This document shows positions 19,021 to 28,661 of a DNA stretch of 64,000 nt, in pieces. The notes beneath the pieces are model-generated. The model was not told where the DNA came from. It did no database searches and saw only the letters and a program-made list of their open reading frames with translations. A program made the position numbers and the translations under genes. Positions within the stretch are counted from its first letter, which is position 1, and every line of letters starts with the position of its first letter. Source of the DNA: Flavobacterium algicola (GTDB taxonomy: Bacteria; Bacteroidota; Bacteroidia; Flavobacteriales; Flavobacteriaceae); assembly GCF_022399565.1 (NCBI RefSeq), contig NZ_JAJTUT010000003.1, positions 186,001 to 250,000 of the forward strand, in the 5' to 3' direction.

Positions 19021-20883
19021 ATGAAGAAAACAGTATTCATTATAGTTACAGTATTAATATCTTTTTGTGGTCAAGCACAGGAATATAAAAACACGTTTAT
19101 ACCACAACCTGAATCTGTAGTAATGCAATCAGGTGGTTTTAAACTTGGTAATACTACTCAAGTATTTATTTCAAAAAGTATGTATGCCGATTTAAAGCCC
19201 ATCGTTGCATCAAAAATGAGCAGTGATAATGGGTTGCAACTTGATGTAAAATCGGGTCGCGTGAGTAGTAAATCAAATTATATCAGTTTTGAAATAGTAA
19301 AAGATAAAAAAATCCAATCTGAAGGTTATATTTTAGAAGTAAAACCATCACAGATTACAATAAAAGCGACAGATTATGCGGGCTTGTTCAATGGATTTCA
19401 GACTTTGCGTCAAGCCATTCCAATGGGTAGCAAAGGGGAGACCGCAATACCGAGCATGATTATTACTGATAATCCTAGATTTCATTGGCGTGGTGTTTTG
19501 GCCGATGTTTCTCGTCATTTTCAAACCAAAGAATTTTTACTAAAACAGATTGATGTTATATCTTCTTATAAAATAAATACGTTCCATTTGCATTTAACAG
19601 ATGACCAAGGTTGGAGAATCGAAATTAAAAAATATCCGAATCTAACCAAAAAGGGAGCATGGAGAGCCGGCAGAACGGGAATTGCATGGTGGTCAAGAGA
19701 AGCGGCAACTGCTGAAGAACCGAAGACTGTTGGAGGTTTTTATACACAAGAAGATTTAAAAGAAATAATTGCTTATGCGAAAGTTCGAAATGTCGAAATC
19801 ATTCCAGAAATCGATGTTCCTGCTCATAGCAAAGCTCTCATTGCAGCCTATCCCTATTTATTTTGCTACGACAAAGTGCCTGAAGGAGTCAATTTTGAAG
19901 TAGCTGTTGGAGGTAAAGCACCTGATAATGCATTGTGTGCTGGTAAAGAAACTACCTACGCTTTTTTAGAAGATGTAATTAAAGAAGTGGCTGCTTTATT
20001 TCCATCTAAATATTTCCATATTGGTGGGGACGAATGCAATAAGAGTAACTGGAAAAAATGCCCTCATTGCCAAAAAGTGATGAAAGACAATAACTTGAAA
20101 GACGAAGAGGAATTACAAAGCTATTTCATTCAAAGAATGCACAAAATAGTTACCGCTCAAAAGAAGGTAATGATTGGCTGGGATGAAGTTTTAAGCGGTA
20201 ATGGAGTCAAAGGCGCTACTATCATGGCATGGAGAAGAGGAATTCATACTCCAGAAATAAAAGCACCTCGCGAAGGCTACCCAACAATTATGACTTCGTA
20301 TTTGCATTCGTACATCAGTCGCGTGCAAGGGCCAATGTTTATGGAGCCAGAAGGACCATTATCGGTATTGCCTTTATCTGTAGTGTACAATCACGAACCA
20401 GTGCCATCAGAGTTAACGGCAGCTGAAGCAAAAAGAGTAATTGGGAATCAAGTGAGTCTTTGGGGAGAATTTACCCCAACCGAATCTCACTTTGAATACA
20501 TGTTGTACCCAAGAACGTTGGCAAGCGCTGAGGTTTCATGGAGCAATCCAAAAGTAAAAAATTGGGAACGCTTTCAAGATGCCTTAGAATTTGATCATTT
20601 TGCTCGATTAGAAAGAGATAAGGTGAATTTTTCCAAAAGTATGTTTACCGTTTATCCCGCGTTTGCAATTGATCAATTAAATAACGAAGCCATTGTTTTT
20701 CTTAAAACAGAAACAGTTGGTTACACTATTTACTATACATTAAATGGCGAAGACCCAACAATGGCCGAGGGAACTAAATATATGGGAGATTTTAAAACAA
20801 CACCTAAAACATTATTAAAAGCAGGTTTGTTTAATGAAAAAGGAGAATTATTAAGTACGATAACAGAAATACGACTAAAATAA
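19021..20883 (+). CDS. GH20 beta-N-acetylhexosaminidase
   Basis: Exo-beta-hexosaminidase of family GH20, using substrate-assisted catalysis on GlcNAc or GalNAc. It has a Sec signal ending GQAQ, a GH20b alpha/beta domain (about 28-150), then the barrel beginning with PRFHWRGVLADVSRHF. HLHLTDDQGWRIEI and EIIPEIDVPAHS are family motifs, and the catalytic pair Asp337-Glu338 lies in HIGGDECN. LWGEFTPTESHFEYMLYPR ends the barrel. A C-terminal Fn3-like/CHB_HEX_C segment (TVGYTIYYTLNGEDPT) follows. Paralogue of the GH20 at 30771, which additionally carries PA14. Confidence 0.94.
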   Translation: MKKTVFIIVTVLISFCGQAQEYKNTFIPQPESVVMQSGGFKLGNTTQVFISKSMYADLKPIVASKMSSDNGLQLDVKSGRVSSKSNYISFEIVKDKKIQSEGYILEVKPSQITIKATDYAGLFNGFQTLRQAIPMGSKGETAIPSMIITDNPRFHWRGVLADVSRHFQTKEFLLKQIDVISSYKINTFHLHLTDDQGWRIEIKKYPNLTKKGAWRAGRTGIAWWSREAATAEEPKTVGGFYTQEDLKEIIAYAKVRNVEIIPEIDVPAHSKALIAAYPYLFCYDKVPEGVNFEVAVGGKAPDNALCAGKETTYAFLEDVIKEVAALFPSKYFHIGGDECNKSNWKKCPHCQKVMKDNNLKDEEELQSYFIQRMHKIVTAQKKVMIGWDEVLSGNGVKGATIMAWRRGIHTPEIKAPREGYPTIMTSYLHSYISRVQGPMFMEPEGPLSVLPLSVVYNHEPVPSELTAAEAKRVIGNQVSLWGEFTPTESHFEYMLYPRTLASAEVSWSNPKVKNWERFQDALEFDHFARLERDKVNFSKSMFTVYPAFAIDQLNNEAIVFLKTETVGYTIYYTLNGEDPTMAEGTKYMGDFKTTPKTLLKAGLFNEKGELLSTITEIRLK

Positions 20884-20887
20884 AAGT

Positions 20888-22372
20888 ATGAAAATTTCAA
20901 AAATAATAGCAGTATGCCTGCTGATTGCAAGTAACGTAGTAGCTCAAAAGAAACCGAATATAATTTATATCATCTGTGACGATTTAGGATATGGAGATGT
21001 ACAAGCATTAAATCCTGAAAGGGGAAAAATCTTGACTCCTAAAATTGATGCTTTCGCAAAAGAAGGAATGACATTTACAGACGCACATTCGGCCTCTTCT
21101 GTATGTACGCCCTCTCGTTATGCAGTGCTTACAGGACGTTACGCCTGGAGATCACGTTTGCAGGAAGGTGTTTTAAATGGTGACGAAGCGATTCCACTAA
21201 TAGCAGAAAATTTAGAAACAGTACCATCTATGCTAAAAAAAGTAGGGTATAAAACCGCAGCGATCGGAAAGTGGCATTTGGGTTTTAGTTTCCTAGATGA
21301 AAGCGGTAAAGAATATGACCTATATGCGGGAAAAAAAGTATTGGATATTCCTGTTGGTGCTCATGTGCCAAATGGTCCTATCACACGTGGATTTGATTCT
21401 TATATCGGCTTTCATCATGCAGCTTCGATCAATACAATTATAAAAAATGACAGGGTAGTAGACCACATGGAACCCGTTAAAATGCTAAAATTATTAACGG
21501 ATAACGCTACAGAATTTATTAATAAAGAAGCAAAAAGTGAGGCACCATTTTTTATGTATTTAGCATTAAATTCTCCTCATAGTCCCGTAGTTCCTTCTGA
21601 AAATTGGAAAGGTAAAAGTGGAATGGGAGATTATGCCGATTTTGTTATGGAAACAGATGATGCCGTAGGTCAAGTTTTAAAGGCTTTAAAAGACAATGGA
21701 TTAGATGAAAATACTTTGGTGTTTTTTACCAGTGATAACGGCTGTTCATTTCCTGTTGCCAAAGGAGGTAAATTAGAAAAAGAATTTGGACATTATCCTA
21801 GTGCCAACTTCCGTGGATCAAAATCGGATATTTGGGAAGGAGGTCATAGAATTCCGTTTATAGTAAGATGGACAGGAAATATCGAAGCCAACTCGGTAAA
21901 CGATAAATTAATATGTCAGACTAGTTTATTATCGACAGTGGCTGAGGTTACAGGTGCTGCAATTTCAGAAAAAACAGGAGTTGACTCTTATAGCATTCTA
22001 CCGATGCTAAAAAACAAAAAAGCAAAAACAGACTATAATCTTGTCGTTCATCATTCGATTCAAGGGAAATTTTCTATTCGAAATAAAAAATGGAAATTAG
22101 AATTAACACCTGGTTCAGGAGGTTGGAGTAGTCCTAATGACAACAAAGCAAGAAAAGAAAATCTACCGGAAATTCAGCTTTATAATATGAAGAAGGATGA
22201 AGAAGAAACGACCAATGTGTACAAAAAACATGCGAGAGTAGTAAAACGATTGACAGCTAAATTAAAACATATCGTCGAAAACGGAAGAACAACATCTGGT
22301 GCATCACAATCCAATGACGTAGCTGTTGATATTTTTAAAACAGCAGATACAGGAGAAGCTGCAGTTGATTAA
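20888..22372 (+). CDS. S1 family sulfatase (GalNAc/Gal-6-sulfatase-like)
   Basis: Secreted type I sulfatase, Sec signal ending NVVAQ. It has IICDDLGYGD with the Asp pair at 31-32, and the formylglycine motif CTPSR at Cys73 followed by YAVLTGRYAWRSR. The run SSVCTPSRYAVLTGRY with a following WR is characteristic of a subgroup that includes galactose/GalNAc 6-sulfatases and arylsulfatases. Distal site SDNGCSFPVAKGGKLEKEFG, then GSKSDIWEGGHRIPF. Substrate assignment is tentative. It starts 4 bp after the GH20 gene, so removal of sulfate from a hexosamine or galactose unit before GH20 action is plausible. Confidence 0.9.
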   Translation: MKISKIIAVCLLIASNVVAQKKPNIIYIICDDLGYGDVQALNPERGKILTPKIDAFAKEGMTFTDAHSASSVCTPSRYAVLTGRYAWRSRLQEGVLNGDEAIPLIAENLETVPSMLKKVGYKTAAIGKWHLGFSFLDESGKEYDLYAGKKVLDIPVGAHVPNGPITRGFDSYIGFHHAASINTIIKNDRVVDHMEPVKMLKLLTDNATEFINKEAKSEAPFFMYLALNSPHSPVVPSENWKGKSGMGDYADFVMETDDAVGQVLKALKDNGLDENTLVFFTSDNGCSFPVAKGGKLEKEFGHYPSANFRGSKSDIWEGGHRIPFIVRWTGNIEANSVNDKLICQTSLLSTVAEVTGAAISEKTGVDSYSILPMLKNKKAKTDYNLVVHHSIQGKFSIRNKKWKLELTPGSGGWSSPNDNKARKENLPEIQLYNMKKDEEETTNVYKKHARVVKRLTAKLKHIVENGRTTSGASQSNDVAVDIFKTADTGEAAVD

Positions 22373-22397
22373 TATTAAAATTAAAGAATACCTAAGC

Positions 22398-24722
22398 ATG
22401 CATATCGAAAAGAATATATATAAGTTTTGTTTTCCGCTTCTTGCTTTTGCAGTAGTTTCTTGTTCTTCGACCAAGACAGTAAAAGAGGCACTAGTAGAAA
22501 AACAGCCAGTAGATTATATTGACCCAATCATTGGTGCTATTTCGTATGGTAAGCAGTCGAAAGATGCACATGGTTTTGGTAAAACATTTCCAGGAACCGC
22601 TACACCTTTTGGATTGGTACAGTTAAGTCCCGATACTTTTACAGGTGGTGATAATGGCTCTGGATATTCTTATGAGCACCCAACATTAGAAGGTTTTAGT
22701 TTCACGCACATGAGTGGTGTGGGATGGTTCGGTGATCTGGGTAACTTTCTAGTAACACCTACAATAGGTAAATTACAGACCAATCGCGGGGTTCCCGAAA
22801 ATCCAGAAGGTGGCTACCGTTCTCGCTTTTCTCATGATACAGAGGTAACGCAAGCAGGTTATTATGCAGTGACTTTGGATGATTACAAAGTGAAGGCAGA
22901 ATTGACATCGGCAACGCGTGCTGGAATTATCAGATTTACTTTTCCGGAGAATAAGGAATCTAGAATTCAGATTGATTTGTCTCGAAGAGTAGGAGGAACG
23001 TCGACCGAACAATATATAAAAGTAGTTGATGAGTACACGATAGAAGGTTGGATGAAATGCCCTCCTGAAGGTGGTGGTTGGGGAGCCGGACAAGGAAATG
23101 CTGACTATGTGGTTTATTTTTATTGCCAGTTTAGCAAACCCTTAAAAGATTACGGAATTTGGAGTGCGACCTTACCAGACGTGCCAAGAAAAATGAAGTA
23201 CATCAGGCAAGATGATTACCAATTAGCGGTTGAAAATGCAGAAATTTTCAAAGGTAAGAATGAAATGCAAGGCAAGCATCTGGGTTTTTATACCAATTTT
23301 GAAACCAAAGAAAATGAAATTGTTTTGGTAAAAAGCGGAATCTCCTTTGTGAATTTAGAAGGTGCCAAAGAAAATTTGGAACACGATATCAACCATTGGG
23401 ATTTTGACAAAACAAGAAAAGAAGCTCGTAATAGCTGGAGTGATGCCATCAAAAACGTAAAAGTTTCGGGAGCTACAGACAAGGAGAAAACTATTTTTTA
23501 TACCTCGATGTACCATACAATGATTGATCCTAGAACATTCTCCGATCAAAATGGGAACTACATGGGTGCTGATAAAAAAGTACATCAAACTAAAGATTTT
23601 ACGTATCGAACAATTTTTAGCGGTTGGGATGTTTTTCGTTCGCAATTTCCTTTGCAAACCATCATCAATCCAACGCTTGTAAATGATGAGATCAATTCGT
23701 TATTACAAATTGCCGAGTTAAGCAAAAGAGAATATTTACCACGCTGGGAAATGCTCAATTCGTATTCTGGAGTAATGCTGGGTAATCCTGCGGTTGCGGT
23801 AATTGTAGATGCATACGAGAAAGGAATCCGTAATTACGATGTAGACAAAGCCTTCAAATATTCGAAAAATACCGTTGACAATACAGGAAATGGAGAATTA
23901 GGATATTTTAATAATCATATTTCAAAAACATTAGAATATGCGTATTCCGACTGGGCTTTGGGAACATTTGCAAAATCTTTGGGTAAAGAGGCAATTGCAG
24001 CGACCTACTTAAAAAAAGGGGAGAACTACAAAAACATCTGGAACGATGAGGTACATTGGTTTAGAGCCAAGGACAGTGCAGGAGTTTGGATGGAATGGAA
24101 AGGTAAAACAGTGCACGGTCAAGGCTGTATCGAAAGTAATCCGTACCAACAAGGATGGTTTGTACCGCATGATATTGAAGGATTGAAAACTTTAATGGGC
24201 GGACAGGAAGCTTTTAAAAATGAATTGATTTCTTTTTTCGAAAATACTCCTGACGACTTCCTTTGGAACAACTATTACAACCATGCCAACGAACCGGTTC
24301 ATCACGTTCCGTTTTTATTTAATGAAGCGGGTGTGCCACATTTAACGCAAAAATACACTCGAAAGATTTGCAGCAATGCTTATGGTACAGATGCGTACGG
24401 ATTATGTGGTAACGAAGACGTAGGGCAACTTTCTGCTTGGTATGTTTTGGCTTCAATTGGGATACACCCTATTGCACCAGGCGATAATAAATATCAAATC
24501 ACTAGTCCTGTATTTAAGGAAACCGAAATACAATTAGATAAAAAGTATTACTCGGGGAAAACATTTAAAATAATAGCCAAGAATAATTCGGACACCAACA
24601 TTTACATTCAGTCTATGAAATTAAATGGTAAACCATTGGAGCGATATTATATCACACATCAAGAAATCACAAAAGGTGGCGTGCTTGAAATGGAAATGGG
24701 ACCTGAACCAATTATTAAATAA
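22398..24722 (+). CDS. GH92 exo-alpha-mannosidase, lipoprotein
   Basis: Calcium-dependent inverting alpha-mannosidase of family GH92. The ATG at 22398 gives a good lipoprotein signal (VVSC, Cys22); the longer frame opening at 22326 would overlap the sulfatase and has no signal. N-terminal beta-sandwich: FPGTATPFGLVQLSPD and FSFTHMSGVGWFGDLGNF. Helical barrel: SGWDVFRSQFPLQ, YLPRWEMLNSYSGVMLGNPA, and the signature GNEDVGQLSAWYVLASIG. This is one of three divergent GH92 proteins in the window. Family members trim alpha-1,2/1,3/1,4/1,6-mannose; linkage cannot be read from sequence. Confidence 0.93.
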   Translation: MHIEKNIYKFCFPLLAFAVVSCSSTKTVKEALVEKQPVDYIDPIIGAISYGKQSKDAHGFGKTFPGTATPFGLVQLSPDTFTGGDNGSGYSYEHPTLEGFSFTHMSGVGWFGDLGNFLVTPTIGKLQTNRGVPENPEGGYRSRFSHDTEVTQAGYYAVTLDDYKVKAELTSATRAGIIRFTFPENKESRIQIDLSRRVGGTSTEQYIKVVDEYTIEGWMKCPPEGGGWGAGQGNADYVVYFYCQFSKPLKDYGIWSATLPDVPRKMKYIRQDDYQLAVENAEIFKGKNEMQGKHLGFYTNFETKENEIVLVKSGISFVNLEGAKENLEHDINHWDFDKTRKEARNSWSDAIKNVKVSGATDKEKTIFYTSMYHTMIDPRTFSDQNGNYMGADKKVHQTKDFTYRTIFSGWDVFRSQFPLQTIINPTLVNDEINSLLQIAELSKREYLPRWEMLNSYSGVMLGNPAVAVIVDAYEKGIRNYDVDKAFKYSKNTVDNTGNGELGYFNNHISKTLEYAYSDWALGTFAKSLGKEAIAATYLKKGENYKNIWNDEVHWFRAKDSAGVWMEWKGKTVHGQGCIESNPYQQGWFVPHDIEGLKTLMGGQEAFKNELISFFENTPDDFLWNNYYNHANEPVHHVPFLFNEAGVPHLTQKYTRKICSNAYGTDAYGLCGNEDVGQLSAWYVLASIGIHPIAPGDNKYQITSPVFKETEIQLDKKYYSGKTFKIIAKNNSDTNIYIQSMKLNGKPLERYYITHQEITKGGVLEMEMGPEPIIK

Positions 24723-24759
24723 TAAAAAATCAAAATCAAAAGAATCAAAATTAAATAAA

Positions 24760-26058
24760 ATGAAGAAAATCATAATCACTGCTCTTTTAGGATTAGTAGC
24801 ATTTACGAGCAATGCACAGAAAGAATACGGCTATCCTATGCCAAAATACACACCTACAGAAGGTAATTTACAAGCTCGTCAAGAGTTTCAAGACATGAAG
24901 TTTGGAATGTTTATTCACTGGGGAGTGTATAGCGTCTTAGCTGATGGTGAATGGGTGATGTTGTTGAAAAAAATAAAAGGAGACAACTATGCACGTTTGG
25001 CAGACTTCTTTAACCCTCAGGAATTTAATGCTGAAGAGTGGGTTAAAATAGCAAAATCGGCAGGGATGAAGTACATAACGATTACCACACGTCACCATGA
25101 CAGTTTTAGTATGTTTGATACCGATGCAAGTCCATTTAATATTGTTGATGCAACACCTTATGGTAAAGACCCTTTAAAAGAATTAGCGGCAGCTTGTAAA
25201 AAAGAAGGTATTAAATTAAATTTTTATTACTCTTTATTGGACTGGAAAAGAGATGATTATAAAGACGGTAAAAAAGGAGATGCGGCGGCATGGAATAAGT
25301 ATGTAGGATTTATGAAAGCGCAACTTACAGAGCTTTTGACTAACTATGGAGAAATAGGAATGATTTGGTTTGATGGGCATTGGGATCAAAAAGAAGCGAA
25401 TTGGCATTATGATGAAATTTATTCTTTGATCCACACATTAAGCCCAAATACCTTAATTGCCAATAATCACCACATTCAACCGATAGCAGGTGATGATATT
25501 CAAACCTTTGAACGTGATTTACCAGGAGAAAACCATGGAGGTTTTAGCGACGGAGTTCAAGTAAGTCAATTGCCATTAGAATCTTGTTCTACTTTAGGAA
25601 GTAAATGGGGTTACAGTATTTATGATGAGAAATTTAAAACTACAGAACAACTGGTTCATTTTTTAGTAAATGCTGCCGGTAAAAACGGTAATTTATTATT
25701 GAATGTTGGACCAATGCCTAATGGTAAAATTCAGCCAGAGTTTGTCACTACGTTAGCAGAAATTGGAGAATGGACATCTAAGTATGGAGAAAGTATTTAT
25801 GGTACTAGAGGAGCTATAGTTCCAGCACAAGAGTGGGGAACAGTAACAAAAAAAGACAAAACGTTATATGTGCATATTTTAAAATCTTCTCAAGAGCCGT
25901 ATATTTTTATTCCTGAATTTAAAGAGAAAATAGCGTCGGCTACCACATTTGATGGAAAGACTAAAATTAAGTTCAAACAATTAAAAGAAGGAACATTTAT
26001 CTATGCAGATACTAAAAATGTAGATATCGATATGATTTTAAAACTTAAAATGAAATAA
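24760..26058 (+). CDS. GH29 alpha-L-fucosidase
   Basis: The ATG at 24760 follows an A-rich leader and opens a clean Sec signal (MKKIIITALLGLVAFTSNAQ); the upstream in-frame ATG at 24625 lies inside the GH92 gene. GH29 landmarks: MKFGMFIHWGVYS, TTRHHDSFSMFDT, the nucleophile Asp205 in MIWFDGHW, and NAAGKNGNLLLNVGPMPNG. Unlike the GH29 at 2523 it keeps a C-terminal beta-domain (about 345-432). The YSLLDWKRDDY loop near the active site suggests the broad GH29-B-like group, but this is a weak reading. It is 1 bp before the esterase gene. Confidence 0.92.
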   Translation: MKKIIITALLGLVAFTSNAQKEYGYPMPKYTPTEGNLQARQEFQDMKFGMFIHWGVYSVLADGEWVMLLKKIKGDNYARLADFFNPQEFNAEEWVKIAKSAGMKYITITTRHHDSFSMFDTDASPFNIVDATPYGKDPLKELAAACKKEGIKLNFYYSLLDWKRDDYKDGKKGDAAAWNKYVGFMKAQLTELLTNYGEIGMIWFDGHWDQKEANWHYDEIYSLIHTLSPNTLIANNHHIQPIAGDDIQTFERDLPGENHGGFSDGVQVSQLPLESCSTLGSKWGYSIYDEKFKTTEQLVHFLVNAAGKNGNLLLNVGPMPNGKIQPEFVTTLAEIGEWTSKYGESIYGTRGAIVPAQEWGTVTKKDKTLYVHILKSSQEPYIFIPEFKEKIASATTFDGKTKIKFKQLKEGTFIYADTKNVDIDMILKLKMK

Positions 26059-26059
26059 T

Positions 26060-28525
26060 ATGCGCAAGTTCAGTATAGGTGTTTCACTTGTTATTTCATT
26101 TTTAACGGTATCGGTCAAAGCTCAGGACACTATTCCTTTGACCAAAGGGCTTACGGTTGCCCTCAAAGGAAACGGAGCTAGATCCATCATCTATACTGAT
26201 CCTGTTTTTTACAATTTTATATCAAAAAGTGGATACGAACCGATTGAAAACGATTCAGTCGAGACCGACAGAGATGGGGAAACAGCCCGCTGGGAAGTCC
26301 TCAACGTGGATGATAAGGGCGTATTCAAAAGTAAAACCTTGCGAGGCGGATACTTATATGTGACCTATGACGCTCCCGAGTCGGGAATTAAACTGCTCGA
26401 AATTTCGGGTCATAGTGAAGTATTTGTAAATGGTATTCCGAGAGGTGGAGATGTTTATAATAAACATTTAATTTCTCACCCCATATCATTATTAAAAGGG
26501 AAGAATACATTTTTGGTAAAAGGCGGTCGTGGAGAAGTGGCTATGCAATTAGTGTCGGTAACAACACCGGTGGCTATTATGGAGCGAGACATGACCAATC
26601 CTGATTTTATCACAACCGAAACAGATACTAAAATTGGGTCAGTCCGAATACAAAATACAACTAAAACAACATTAAAAAACCTAAGAATAGTAGCAGAATC
26701 GAATGGTAAAAGAGTAGAAACTACCTTACCATCCATTGTACCTATGACGATGCGTAAAGTGCCGTATAATGTTCTTGATAATTATATATCAAAAGATACG
26801 GTAAGAGTGAAAATTCAGTTATATGATGGTTCGAAACTACTAGATGGACAGTCGGTATTGTATCAAGTACGAACTCCAGAGGAACGTTACACCAGAACTT
26901 TTATTTCGAAAATAGACGGAAGCGTTCAATATTATTCGGTAAAAGAAGGGGACATTAAAGAAGGACTGCAACCAGCAATGTTTTTATCACTTCATGGAGC
27001 CAGTGTCGAAGCCAAAAACCAGGCAGTACAATACAAAGCCAAGGATTGGGGACATGTAGTAGCGCCTACCAATCGAAGAGATTTTGGATTCAATTGGGAA
27101 GACTGGGGGCGTTGGGATGCTATAGAAGTTCAAGAACTAGCAGAGAAAAGATACGGGACAGATCCCAAACGTACTTACTTGACGGGACATTCAATGGGTG
27201 GTCACGGTACATGGCATGTAGGTGCCACTTTTCCGAGTAAATTTGCTGCTATTGCACCAATTTCTGGCTGGTACTCTTTATTTTCATATGCCAACAAGAA
27301 AGAAATCGAGAATCCTAGTCCTATAGAAAATATGTTTGTACGAGCCAATCATGCAAGTTATACCTTAGACCTATCCAAAAATTATCTTCAAGAAGGCGTG
27401 TACATACAACACGGTGATGCCGATGACGTAGTACCGGTGGATCAAGCGCGATTCATGCGCAAACATTTAGCCGATTTTCATCCTGATTTTGCGTACTTAG
27501 AATACGAGGATAAAAAGCACTGGTTTGGAATTGATTTTAATACTATTTTCGATTATTTCAAATGGCATACCATTCCAGAGAATGATGTAGTAAAAACTTT
27601 TGAGTTCCGCACTGCGAGCCCAGGAGTTTCTGCAGAAAGTAGGTATGTTACTTTATACCAACAAGAAAAGCCATTTGATTTTTCAGGAATAAAAATCACT
27701 CAGAATGTACGAGATGAAAAACAAATCAAGAATAACGAGATTCTAAAAACAAGAACATTCGCTATCACTACCGAAAATTTAAAGAAATTTAAGTTAGATG
27801 TGCGTCATGCTTCGGCCTCAGATACAATTCAAGTGGTGATTGATAGCTTGGAAATGAAAAGTATAGTTGCCAATAAAAATGCCGAATTGTGGTACGAGAA
27901 ATTAAATAATTCTTGGAAGTTGGTTGGGAAACCGACTAGTACATTCGAGAAAAATCCACTGCGTTACGGGAATTTTAAAGACGCTTTCAGGAACAACATG
28001 CTTTTTGTTTACGGTACAAAAGGGACAGCAGAAGAAAATGAGTGGTCCTTTAACAAAGCTCGATTTGATGCCGAAAGCTTTTATTACATTGGTAATGGAG
28101 CGATAGATATTATTTCAGATAAAGAATTCTCATTGTCAAAATACAAAGACCGTTCGGTAATACTTTTTGGAAATGCCACTACCAATTCGGCTTGGAAAAC
28201 GTTATTATCGAAAGCCCCAGTACAAGTCACACGAAATGAGGTAAAAGTGGGCGATAAGATTCTAAAAGGAGATGAGTATGGGGTGTATTTAATTTATCCT
28301 CGAACAGATAGTGAAACAGCCTCGGTTGCAGTAATTTCAGGAACTGGAATGGCTGGTTTTAAAGCGGTTACCTTAAACAAGTATTTTGGTTCAGGTACTG
28401 ATATCCCGGATCTAATGATTATGACTCCAAAAGTGTATAAAAACGGAATCGAGAGCGTTAAAGCTGCTGGTTTTTTTGGAACTGACTGGAGCGTGCAAAA
28501 CGGAGATATCCAGTGGGCCAACTAA
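26060..28525 (+). CDS. Large secreted alpha/beta-hydrolase (putative carbohydrate esterase)
   Basis: An 821-aa protein with Sec signal (VKAQ, about 21). The N-terminal ~270 residues look like beta-rich accessory domains (GKNTFLVKGGRGEVAMQLV). Residues about 290-510 form an alpha/beta-hydrolase of the S9/acetyl-esterase kind: GHSMGGHGTW with Ser378, HGDADDVVPVDQAR with Asp453/455/456, and KKHWFG with His487 complete a triad. A C-terminal ~300-residue region, again beta-rich, follows. Such proteins are usually labelled prolyl oligopeptidase or esterase. In this sulfatase/fucosidase setting a role in removing acyl groups from the glycan is more plausible, but this is inference. Confidence 0.75.
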   Translation: MRKFSIGVSLVISFLTVSVKAQDTIPLTKGLTVALKGNGARSIIYTDPVFYNFISKSGYEPIENDSVETDRDGETARWEVLNVDDKGVFKSKTLRGGYLYVTYDAPESGIKLLEISGHSEVFVNGIPRGGDVYNKHLISHPISLLKGKNTFLVKGGRGEVAMQLVSVTTPVAIMERDMTNPDFITTETDTKIGSVRIQNTTKTTLKNLRIVAESNGKRVETTLPSIVPMTMRKVPYNVLDNYISKDTVRVKIQLYDGSKLLDGQSVLYQVRTPEERYTRTFISKIDGSVQYYSVKEGDIKEGLQPAMFLSLHGASVEAKNQAVQYKAKDWGHVVAPTNRRDFGFNWEDWGRWDAIEVQELAEKRYGTDPKRTYLTGHSMGGHGTWHVGATFPSKFAAIAPISGWYSLFSYANKKEIENPSPIENMFVRANHASYTLDLSKNYLQEGVYIQHGDADDVVPVDQARFMRKHLADFHPDFAYLEYEDKKHWFGIDFNTIFDYFKWHTIPENDVVKTFEFRTASPGVSAESRYVTLYQQEKPFDFSGIKITQNVRDEKQIKNNEILKTRTFAITTENLKKFKLDVRHASASDTIQVVIDSLEMKSIVANKNAELWYEKLNNSWKLVGKPTSTFEKNPLRYGNFKDAFRNNMLFVYGTKGTAEENEWSFNKARFDAESFYYIGNGAIDIISDKEFSLSKYKDRSVILFGNATTNSAWKTLLSKAPVQVTRNEVKVGDKILKGDEYGVYLIYPRTDSETASVAVISGTGMAGFKAVTLNKYFGSGTDIPDLMIMTPKVYKNGIESVKAAGFFGTDWSVQNGDIQWAN

Positions 28526-28566
28526 TGGGTAAACCATAAATAAGTACAGTATTGTCTAATTGTTTT

Positions 28567-28626
28567 TTGTCAGATCGAGCGCAGTCGAGATACTACACTG
28601 GTTCTCGACTGCGCTCGATCTGACAA
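28567..28626. repeat. Perfect 24-bp inverted repeat, REP-like palindrome / hairpin
   Basis: Left arm 28567-28590 begins TTGTCAGATCGAGCGCAG; the right arm 28603-28626 is its exact reverse complement, ending in GATCTGACAA, with a 12-nt loop. The core CTCGACTGCGCTCGA is the kind of palindrome I know as dispersed intergenic repeats in Flavobacteriia. G+C is far higher than in its surroundings. It lies in the 136-bp gap between the esterase and the GH141-like gene and could act as a terminator, attenuator or mRNA-stabilising hairpin. There is no clear T-run after it. Confidence 0.85.
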
Positions 28627-28661
28627 TAGGGCTATTTTATAATGATAAATGAAATTAAAAT

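Noticed and set aside
22326..22397. In-frame upstream ATG for the GH92 gene
   Set aside because: It overlaps the end of the sulfatase gene, and the added residues destroy the expected N-terminal lipoprotein signal, which starts cleanly at 22398.
24625..24759. In-frame upstream ATG for the GH29 gene
   Set aside because: It lies inside the GH92 gene and adds a charged 45-residue stretch before an otherwise normal signal peptide at 24760.
28567..28626. Terminal inverted repeats of an insertion sequence
   Set aside because: Only a 12-nt loop separates the arms, there is no transposase and no target duplication, so a REP-like hairpin is the better reading.
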